Source of the DNA: Siniperca chuatsi
Lineage: Eukaryota > Chordata > Actinopteri > Centrarchiformes > Sinipercidae
Direction of reading: 5' to 3'
Length of the DNA: 64,000 nucleotides
Assembly: GCF_020085105.1 (NCBI RefSeq)
Contig: NC_058044.1
Location: 24,797,206-24,861,205, forward strand
The translations under genes and the position numbers were made by a program. The notes below the pieces were generated by a model. That model did no database searches, was not told the origin of the DNA, and saw nothing but the letters and a program-made list of their open reading frames with translations. Shown here piece after piece: positions 25,166 through 36,700 of the stretch (the first letter of the stretch is position 1; each line of letters begins with the position of its first letter).

Positions 25166-25756
25166 GTGAGTCTTGATATTCACAAGCCAGAGAGTTAAAG
25201 TAAGGAAACATTTCATGATAAATACTGAAGGAACAATTTAATATATGTTTAAATCAAACCTGAGTTTGTCTCTATCGGAATAGGCCTTTTGTCTGCTGGC
25301 AAACTTGCTTTGTGTTTAGCTCGAGTGATATAGGTATCGTTAGCTAACGTTAATGTTCTCTCGTGCATTTTGAGGGGTAACTTTATGTGCTGCATTATTG
25401 CAACTGATCTAGATGGACTAGGTTATATTTCTCCCACTGGTTAAAGTGGTTAGATGTGCATGCGATGAAGTAAACAATGTCTGATTAGAGAGCCAGGTTT
25501 GTGGGTCTCATCATTGTTTTCACATTGGAGACTTATGAATCTGTAACACTGTAACGTAACAGTAAGTAAGTCTCAAATGTCAAAACGATGGTTGAGTTAC
25601 ATGAGAGGCACAAACGTGGTCTAATGCCTTTCTACATCTATTCGTCACTTAGCATAAACTCATTTTTTTGTATCATCGGCAGGTTAAGAGGTTTTGAACT
25701 GATCTTTTTATTGACCGTGAGTTTGGTTTTCGTAGACGTGTGAAACAACATCAAAC

Positions 25757-27746
25757 ATGGCATCTGTGGAGGAGGACTTCCCTCGAGGAGGGACGGCAAA
25801 GAAGCCCACTGAGAGTAAAATAGTGGTGCAGCGGACAGAAGTGGACAACTTGTTCCAGGTAGAGCTCCACTCTTTTCTATCTTTCTGTATCCATACTACT
25901 TTGAAAAAACTTTACTTTGTCTGGACCAGTCACTGAGCATTAAGAAAAGACTTTATGGAACTGAGTATAAGTTATATGACTATCCCCCAAAAAGAGGATT
26001 ATCACGCAATGTATTCTTCTAATTCATGTCAGTGCATTACTTAAGTGGACATCAGCTGTTCTCAATCTACCCTGTAGTTAAGTTTGGCTTGAGTTTTGTA
26101 TACTTGTCCTCCATAGTTAACAATAGTTTGCTTTTCTCTTGCAGTCAAATGAACAAGCAGAAACAAAGAAAAGAAAGGGGGCGGTCAAAGAGGACGGCAA
26201 GAAGCTCAAGAAGCAAAAGACGGGCAAAGAAAAAGAAGATGGTCTGACGCTGAATGCAGCAGCCAAGTGTGTGGAAATTCTACATATCAAGGTAATACAT
26301 TTGTCAAGAACCAACGTATATTTCTAAATTGTTAAATGTGTGTTAAGTAGATTCATTTTCTTATAACTATTTTCAGTGTAACGTTACTGTGAATCAAAAG
26401 GCTGTTCAGAGCATTCAGCGCAGCATCTGACTTGATATTGTGTGTGTTTTATGCATTTCCCAGAATGTGAAGGAGGGTATGCTGATGCTGGGCTGTGTGA
26501 AGGAGGTAACAGACTTTGAGGTGACAGTCAGCCTGCCTTGTGGCCTGCAAGGATTCCTCAGCATCAAGAACATCTGTGACTCGTACACCAAGCTACTCAG
26601 CGAGCAACTGGATTCAGCTGATACAGAGGTAGGCCTGCGGAGTGATGATTTTAAATATACTGTTGAAGGTGCTAAAGGCGTGTTGTAGTGGGCCATATCA
26701 TTGGTGATGTACATTTCATGAGTCCACAATGTCTGTATGATCATTTGGTGATTTTCTGAAAAATCTGGATTCAGTTTTACATCAGTATCTTTGTATAGGA
26801 AGATTTTTGTGAGCTCTGCCTTTTTGGTTTTATCGGATCTGTGGAGTGTAGAATCAGATAGACCAAGGGTTATTCATTAACCTCTTTCTTGTCAGAGTTT
26901 ACTCATGTCCCAGGATGTTTTGTGATATCCAAGAGGTGGATCTTGTATTTTTTCTTCACAGGAGATCTGCTCTCTGCCACACCTCTTCCACTCTGGCATG
27001 GTGTTCAGGTGTGTGGTTGCCAAGTTGGATGTGGCCAAAGGAGGTTCTCTTAGCATCCAGCTGTCAATCGATCCAAAGCTCGTCAACAAGGCTCTCACCT
27101 CAAGCTCTGTGAAAGCTGGCATGGTGAGTCATTAATGAGCATCTTCAGTTAAATGTTTGGTTTAAAAAATGTTAACATTCAGCTTTCCTCTTTTTCTTTT
27201 TTCTTTTTTATCCAGCAATTTATTGTAATTCTCTTTTGTGACAACTCAGGTCTTGAGTGGATGTGTGGAGAGTGTGGAGGATCATGGCTACATAGTTGAC
27301 ATTGGCATCAATGGAACCAAAGCTTTCCTGCCCAAGAAAGTAGCAAATGACAAACACAACAACCCAGAAGGTATGACACAGTATATTAGATCGCCTGTCA
27401 TTTACTGAGGAAATAAACTCAGTCAATTGCATCCTTTCTGATACAGAGTAGGGTTTTGCTTCATCTGGACCGTTCCAGCTTTTATCAAACACATTCAATA
27501 CGTCTCTCAAGCATGTGTGTGTTCTCCTGTGTCCAGAGCTGAAAGTGGGTCAGTATGTGACTTCTCAAGTGGAAGAAGTAAAGAACAATGGGCGTATGGT
27601 CCGCCTTTCTGTCAGCCCCCCGGCCGTCTCCCAGGCCTGTGCTGAAACCGAGCAGGGCTGGAACCTCACTAACCTTCTGCCTGGTCTTCTGGTCAAAGCT
27701 ACGATCAAAAAGGTAGAGACAACTTTTATTTTGGTAAAGCTGTTTA

Positions 27747-27789
<43 letters not shown>

Positions 27790-30700
27790 TGATAATATGA
27801 ATACATTTTCTGTTCATCTACTATTGCTGTCATGACAGTCACTATCACAAATTCAGTGCTAGCTATGTTTCATTTTAATAAAGCCTACATGTTGGTATTG
27901 CAGGTGACCAAACATGGTCTGATCCTGGACTTCCTGTCCTCCTTTAGTGGCCAGGTGGACTTTCTCCACATGGAGCCAGAGCAGGCATCCAGCTACACAG
28001 AGGGAACCAAGGTAAAACTGACCTGGCACATGGATCCTTTTGGCTCATAATACAGTGCATCACTTTGTGTCTGTCACTGTTTTCAGCTTTCTGATCTGGT
28101 CACGCTCATAGATATTCTGGATTGAAATGCACCATATCATTTAATAATCTTAAATGGAAGTGTTAAATATTTTTCCCCGTTAATGGTTTTCACTGTGTTT
28201 TTATATTGGAGTATAAAATTGGCAGGCTAATGCTCTTTTGCATCAATCCACCCAGGTGCGAGCCTGTGTGCTGTATGTGGAGCCGTCCACCCGTCTGGTG
28301 GCCCTGAGCCTGCGCAGCTACCTTGTTCAGCCCGGGACCAGAGTTGACCCCTCTCCTGCTGGAGGTGACCGCATTGGTGAAGTGGTGAAGGACTGCAAGA
28401 TCACCACTATGCACCACATGTCTGGAGCCATGTTGGAACTGCCAGACAAAACGTTGGCTTTTGTACATGTGAGTCGGGGTGATGCTTTAAATGTTTAAAC
28501 CTACTTTGACTGTTAAGAAGAATAAATGCTATAAATATGTAAATATTCTGCTGACTCAGCATTGGGGTAATAACTTTATTTGTCCTTCTTGACAGAGGAA
28601 CCACCTGAAGGAGTCTAATGAGCCAGCTAATGAAAACAGAGTGCTGGCCATGTCTGAGCACACCTGCAGGATCTTGGACTTCAGCCTCATGGACCAAATT
28701 CATTTTGTTAGTCTGCGCAAGTATGTGAGACCTCATTTATGTGTCTTATTCCATAATAAACATGGACCTCACTGCTCTAATTTCATGTATTGACAACCTT
28801 CCTTTGTCTTGATTTCAGGAGTGTGATTGAGAGGCTTTTTTATAGATACCATGATCTTCAAGCTGGTCAGGTTGTGGAGGTAAGAATAAAGCATCACCAC
28901 CTATCCAAGTACCCTGTGACTTGGATTTATTTTATTTTTTTATTTTTTTAATCTGTTAAAGCAACACAAGGCATCTTTCCACTTTGAAATAATGAACTGG
29001 TTGAATCATACACTATGAGATCAGCAAATTGAGCCCTCCTTTATCAATTTGGGTCTGATTTTCATTTTTCTGTGCACTGAGAGGATACTAACACCATAAA
29101 TGTATCTATGCAAATCTGTTTTTTGTTTTCCAGTTATTGGGAAAGAGGACACATTTGTCTAAAAAGTCTTAGCTACTTCTTGGAGTCTTGTCGTCACTGT
29201 GAGGTTGCTAGGCAACTTGCCTTGGCAAGAAAGCGAATAAGCATATTTCCCAAAATACTTTAAAGACCCCATCTTTTCATTTAGATTACTTTTTTATTTA
29301 TTTATTTTTTTTAAATAGAGCTACATTTCTGAAATTCAGTTTCTTTTCCATCAAACCATAAATGGACACACAGATCTTTAGGCAGTAAAATTATTTTTTG
29401 TTTGGTTTGTTATCTACCAAATTTAAAGTCTATATGGTAGGGAGGTATATACTGATTAACAAAATATTAAACAAATATATCTTTGACTTAGGAACTCCAA
29501 TGCAATAATTTAAAATAAAGATGTTGCCTAGAAGCAGTCTGGCTATCAGCGTAAATTGCTATAATTGAGCCTGAAAACAAAAAGTTAAAGCTGGACACAG
29601 TTTAACTACCCTGGTGCATTATTTTTTCCTTTTTATATAGTTTTCCTGTCTCATTCTGCTCTCCGTTTCTATTGTCTTTCTTACGTTGTCTTTCTTCTAT
29701 GTGTCTCTCCTTCCAAGGGGAGAGTGTCGGTCCTGCTGAATCATGGCATGATAGTGCATCTGTCTGACCACATTAAAGGCCTGGTGCCCCGGACCCACCT
29801 GTCTGATATCATCCTTAAGAACCCAGAGAAGAAGTACATGGAGGGCATGAAGGTCAAATGTCGGGTCAGTCCAGTTCTCCACTTTGTTTTAAAGTCACTG
29901 AGAAGAGCACAAGAATAAGATCTGTAACCTTCAGTTTCAACTGTCTGGCAAATTTGCGAATAATCTTTCATATTTGTTTCTTCTGTGTTTGTGTGTTAAT
30001 ATGTTCCTCAAGGTGCTGTCAGTCGATGCAGAGAATAAGAAGCTGTACCTGACCAGAAAGAAGGCCATGATTGAAAGCTCCCTGCCATTGTTCCTCAGCT
30101 ATTCTGATGCCCGTCCTGGCCGCGTGTCCCATGGCTACATCGTCTGCATCAAAGAGTTTGGCTGCATTGTTCGCTTCTACAACAGCATCAAGGGTCTGGT
30201 GCCCCTCAACGAGCTCAGCTCAGAGCCCATCATCAGTCCTGAGGACCTCTTCTATGTGGGGCAGGTGAGGAGATCAAACAGCGTGGACACAGTGGACACA
30301 GAGGATCATGTTTTTGATGATCTGCTGAGAGGGTTTTTGGTGTCTTTGTTGAAGATATTTGGGAATGATTATAAACAAGCCTTTGACTGTGAATTATTTA
30401 TTGAAGTTGTTTGTTGTTGTTGATTGTCCAGGTATTAAAGGCTAAAGTTCTTCAGTGTGACCCCGATAAGGCGAAGATGGTGCTGTCATTTAAGGCCGCG
30501 GTGGAGGGAGACACTGAGGAAGCGGCCAAGCCCCAGTTTGACTGTGAGGTGGGGAAGGTAAGTTAAAGACCTCATGCCTTTCTTTCTTTCTTTTTTCTAT
30601 CTCAATTTATCACACTTTGACCTCATGTGTGTTTGTGTGATGTGTGTGTGTGTGTGTGTGTGTGTAGAGGCTGGAGGCCAAGGTTCTGAAAAAGTCAGTC

Positions 30701-33700
30701 AACGGTCTGGAGGTGGCCATTCTCCCTGATGAGATCCGTGCTGTACTACCCACAATGCACCTTTCTGATCACATATCCAACTGCCCTCTGCTGTGGGAAA
30801 ACCTGCAGGAGGGAGACAACGTCTCAAACCTTATCTGCTTCAACAAGAACAAACAGAATATTGTATCCTGTGTATAAAAAGTCTGTACATTTTGTGTGAA
30901 GTGAAAAGTTAACCTCAACCCTACTTTGATTGATTTGATTCTGTACAGTATGAAATATTTTACTGGCCTTTGATGTTTATCGGGAAGTAAGTTCACACAT
31001 TTCCTAATTATGAAAAGCAGGAAAGTTGTCCTTGTTTTCCTTAGCTGCTCTTCTGTTAAAGACCCTCACCAAGAAACCAACAGTGAGATGGTCACTGGAG
31101 GAAGGAGTGGTTGCCAAGGATTTCTCTGAAATCACAGTTGGAATGCAGCTGATTGGCTGGATCAAGAACATCATGTCCTATGGCGTCTTTGTAGAATTCC
31201 CATATGGCCTTGTTGGTCTTGCACCCAAATCAGTGAGTATAAGGCTTTGTGTTGTAATTTCCAACCTGAAATTCTCTGCCGCTAAGTCATTTATCTATTT
31301 TCCCTACTAAAAACATTTTTATTTTTATTTTTTTCCAGGCCATGACCGACAAGTTCATCAGTGATGCGACAACTGCCTTCCAGCTGGGCCAGACAGTGTT
31401 TGCTAAAGTGACCAACCTGGATGAGGAAAAACGGCGTTTCCTGGTCACGCTGAAGATTTCAGAGGTCATATCTCCAGAGGGTGATGCCCAGACCAGACTC
31501 ATTAATGGCCTGCAGGAGAGACGAGCTGTGACTGAAATGTTAGCTATGAGAGGTATGATTGCATTGCTCTGTCCCGCTTTGGGGACAGAAATGGTTGCTT
31601 CTTGCAAGTAGTTTCAATAAAAATCTGATTTTTACTTTTATTCTTCATTTGAAGTTTGCCCTCAGTGTCTCTCTGTCTCGACTCTCAGATGACAGTGATC
31701 TTCGACAGCAGCTGGCTGCTCTGTCTGTTGGTCAGAAGCTTAAGCTGACTGTAGATACTGCGAAGGACAGTGGTGCCACCTTTAAGTCGGATGATTTGGG
31801 CAGCGCTACCATACTGGCCACCAAGTACCATGTCATGGGTATGTAGAAATTCTTAAGTGTTTCACTCCTCCACGACAATAACAACATACTTTGCCATCAC
31901 ATACATTTCTTGCAATGTCTTGACATGCATAATATACTGTAAACAGACTGGTATCAGGTATTCATGGTATGATTGCATCAACCAAAATGGGTAAATGATG
32001 CTACTGCATTATTGAACACAAAAGGTCTAAATATTGCTTATCAATATACCATAATGACATATTTCTGGACATTTTAAGCCTTTTGTTACAGAGTGTAGAG
32101 AAATGGCAGGAAACAAGGAAATTGCAGTTCATAGCCGGTGTTTTTAAAAGGGTAAATTAAGTATTGCACTTCCATAAAGTTGGGGGACTTGCAAAAGGCA
32201 GATGAAAAATAAATTGTTCAAAATGGATGCAGCTAGTATGAGTCAAACTCCAGAAACACTGGATCCTACATTTCCCATAACTCAGTAGCATCTTTCATTA
32301 GATTTTCCCTGACTGGTATATGCCCATATCTTTCACACTTGTCCCCAGTTTGCAGTGTAGGGTTTCTTTTATATATTCGTAGTCTCCAAGCCCAAGCTGA
32401 AATGACTTAAGAGATGTGGAGTGGCCCTTTAACCCCTAAGCTATGGGTCTCCCCATCAAGTAAACTCAATGCGTGCCCTGTAATATAGTGCTTTTTCATC
32501 TGTGATTAGACAGTCAGTTTGCTTCTCACCTAATTGAAACCAGTGTGTGTCGCAGCCCTTAAAGAGATGATTTCTCACATATTGCATTGTTACTTTTAAC
32601 ACATGAGTTATTTATGTATTGAAAAATCACTTTATGTAAGTGATTAGAATTTTTTGTTGGCTGCAATGTTTCCAGGTGTTAACTTGACCCCAGGACAGAA
32701 AGTTACTGCGGTCATCCTCCATGTTGACATCCTCTCCGCATGTGTCCATGTGTCCATCCTTTCCAAGCTGGTGGGGAAGAAGAAATCTGTGAGTATTACT
32801 TTTCTTAATGCCAGTTTGTTGTTTCAAAACAATGACAATGTTTTGACTTTTTTTTTATGTGCTGTGGAAAGACTGAACACAACATTGCCTTTTCTGGAGC
32901 AGCCTGATATCACATACATTTTCACACAAATGTTGATGGTATATATTAAATGTTAGGGCACTCATATAGAGTCAGATCATAATCATTTCTTGTAGTTATC
33001 GACCTTTTGATATCTGTGTTTTCATTTGTATTTTCACAGTTAACTGAAGGATCAAAGTACACAGCGATGGTGCAGCACATCGACAAAGACTTTGCTATCA
33101 TCTCACTGGATGATACGGCGCAGCTGACTGTGATCCAAACTAGCAACCACCTGAATGAGATGTTTCTGTCGGAGTCAGAGAAGCTGAAGGCGGGGATGAG
33201 TTTGACTGTCGAGGTCATAGAACCCAGCTGTCAGGAATTGCAGGGGCTCCCTCTGGTGTCGTGGGTGCGCAGTGCACCAAAACGACAGCGCACAACCTCA
33301 GAAAACCAGACAGGCTCTAAGGGTCACCGCTATGGTGAAATTGTGCAGGCTAAAGTGCGGACAGTGAAGCCTACCTCCATTCAGGTCACACTAGAGGATG
33401 GAAGCACAGGCAGCGTGCACGTGTCTGAAGTGGTGGAGGTTTCAGAAGTGTGTCGGGGATCCTTCCCCACATCCTCGATTAAAGTGGGCAGTGTGGTCAC
33501 TGCCAGGGTCATCGGAGGACGAGAAGCCTCCAGTCACAGGTACATGCTGCTGGAGGGTCTCGTTTTACACGTTGGAACATTTCTTATCACAAGTTCCTAC
33601 TTTTTGTCCTGTTGTTTTTATTCCATTTCTTAATCATAAAACCACTGTGAAAGTGTAAAGATGAATGTGATGATTTTCTTTTTATTTGTTAAACTGTATT

Positions 33701-36700
33701 GAACTTAAAATGAATCTCAACTATCTTATTTCAGATTCTTGCCTTTCTCCCATCCCAAATTCACATACACCATTCCTGAGCTCACACTTATACCCAGGTA
33801 ATTGTATACTACAGTTAATTCTACATTATAATTATCACGGCCAGCATTATCATAATATACTGCACAATAACCTGAATATTATTTAATCCTCAAATAAATT
33901 AGTCAATTTACAGTGCTCTCATTTTCAAACCAGTCATCCTGACATTGTTGCTGCTTTTTGTTTTATAAAATATTGTACAAAGATTAAAAATGCTAATTAC
34001 GATAATATAAACCTGTGGTGGTGTTAAGGCTGTTCATACTTTATGTCAGGATGTGTATTCTTTCTGTTCTCATCCCACTCCAACACATTTTGTGGTTTGT
34101 CTGTTTTTTATTTGTTTCTGTTTCTTTTTCTCTCTGCAGCAAACTGGATGAGAGTGCAGATTTCAAACCAGTTACAGCAAAAGAAAAACTAAACAGCTAC
34201 AAGCTCGGGGAAGAAATTACTTGCTTTGTATCAAAGGTAAGTTTGGGAAATCATAATTGCTTGCAGTAGCTTGCTTTATTTCTTCCCGGCAGTTTCCACA
34301 AAATGCACTTTTTGATCATAAGTCGGCAAGTCAGAAATAAATCAAAACAACTTTAAATGAGTTCACTGTGTTCATGTTTCTGCCCCCAGTTTAATCCAGA
34401 AAGGAAGTCTTTGGAGGTCACCACTGATCCTTGTGTTACTGGGACAGTTGAACTGCTAGCCATGATCACTGATCCAAAAGTAAGTTTACAGCTGTATCCA
34501 CATAATGTCAGGAGCATTTCATATGTATTGGATGAGCACATGTTGGATCATTTTTAACGTTCGAGTGCTGAAAATCACAAGAGTCTAAGGTTATCATAGC
34601 TTAAGAGAAAATTCAAAAAGATTAGGTGAACTTCTAATTTCAAACTGCTGTGATTGTTTACATTCTGCTTATTTTCAGGATGCCAGCCACCCGGAGAAAC
34701 TATACAAGCTGGGCCAAGCAGTCCATGCCAAAGTGGTAGAAGTGAACTCCAAACCTCAGCGCTTTGTGCTGTCACTCACAGGTAGGAGAAGCTCAGACTG
34801 TTTTTATTGTTTACTGCTTCTCATCGTCACGTTTTACGTGCTATTTCGTATGATTGTTGGCTGTATTTCTTGCTTCAGGTTGTTGTTTAAATCTAAAAAC
34901 AGACAACAATTCATTTGATTTCTGGGTTCCTTTTGTTTTCCAGGTGTCCACAAACTGGAGAAAGGCAGTGTTACTTTGGGAATGGTGACTAATATTCAGC
35001 CACAAGTCGGTCTCCTGGTCAAACTTCCCTTTGGCGGCATGGGGACTGTTGCTGTCACTGAGTTGGCTGATGCCTACAGGCCAAACCCCTTGGACGGGTA
35101 CAGCAAGGATCAGCTGCTCCGGTCAGTAGATGCCTTTTAATATGTACTGCACACAGTCTGAGACACAGTTAGACTGATAGAGCCAGGCTATGCTATTTTT
35201 TTCTGAACAAAATAAACTGTTGGAATCATTAGAATGTTATTGTCATGGTTGTAAATGTTGATTTTTTAACTTTGCCCTGAATACATTTATGGGTAACTGC
35301 TGGCACAGAATATCAACTATCAGCAGCTACAATTTATTAAAATAAAATAAAAATGTTGGTACCACTATCTGACTTGATTATTTAAGTGTAGATTTAGAGT
35401 TTAATTTTTGCCTCCTCTTTTGCCTTAGTTGTTTCCTTCTTGGGAATGAAAACGGCAAGTGGCAGTTGTCTCTACGCCCAACGAGGTATGAGCGAGTTTT
35501 ATTGGATTTGGGAATTTCTGTAACAAATTCAGAGCTTTTCATGACATGAATCTTATTTTAACGCAATTGACTGTAACTTTGCTCTTGCAGGCTGAACCCG
35601 CAGCAGGCCAAGCCAGTGAAGGACCCGGAAGTTTTGTCTGTAGACAAACTGAAGGCAGGCCAGATCATCAGAGGCTACGTCAAGTCTGTGGGAGAGCAGG
35701 GGGTCTTCATCAGGTAACTGAGAAATTCACCCAGCCTTTCTCTGGCGTCAGACTGGACAGATAGTACATTCATTCATATTTAAACTCCATAGGGTAGTTA
35801 TTTCAGCAAGTATTGTGACCTGTATCCTCACTCCTGTTCCTAAAGACATCCTTATTTCACATGTTTGTCTTCCAGGTTGTCAAAGAGTATCACGGGAAGA
35901 GCCGAACTTCAGCAGTCCACTAAATACTTTGTCAACAACCACAAGGTCCTCTCTGAGCACCTTCCCGTCAACACCCTCCTCACTACCAAGATCCTCAGGT
36001 ACAAAAAGGACAGATTTCCTTTCTGTGGTTGTAAAGTGTTTGAAAATAAAAGAAAGAAAGGAATAAGTCATCATACCAGCCACCATAAATTGATTTGAAC
36101 AAACAGGAAGAATCTAGTGGCGTAATGCTGATGGTGTGTCTTTACATAAGACCATTTATAGAATCAATACTGTCATGTCATTTTTAGTGTGCAGCTCTAT
36201 CTATTCTTGTCCTCAGTATTGACAAAGAGCAGGTGTTGGTCAACCTCTCTCTGCTCCCATTGGACACCGGGAAGCCAGACATCCTTCCAGAATCTCTCGG
36301 TCTGCCACTGCGTCTGATCGGAGAGGAGAAGAAGAAACATGATACAGAGAAGAAGAAACGCACACTGTCTGAGAGCAAAGAGGTAACAAACGGCCTCAGT
36401 TTCCTTTGACTCTCGCATCAAACTTTCTTTCTTTCCTTCCTTCATTGTAGATGACTCACTACCTAGCCTTTTAAGTTTGCTGAGGTTCTGGAGGTGAACA
36501 GTACAGTAAATATAAGAAAACCACTTCATCACAGATCAATGCCATCTTCAGTTATCAATCATTCATTATCCTTTTGTCTGGCAGTAATAAATGCTGCATT
36601 GATATCTTCATTGAAACTCTCAGTATACTCTGCAGCTTTGATTGCAGCCAGATGCTCGCTGAAGCTCTTTACTGTTTTTTATTTTCCAGAAACAAGCAGA

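Noticed and set aside
30863-31044. U2-type version of the pdcd11 exon 14-15 intron (donor GTGTAT at 30870, acceptor TTAG at 31044)
   Set aside because: It is in phase but uses a poor donor and inserts eight residues absent from the human alignment. The U12 model is preferred, though RNA evidence is needed.
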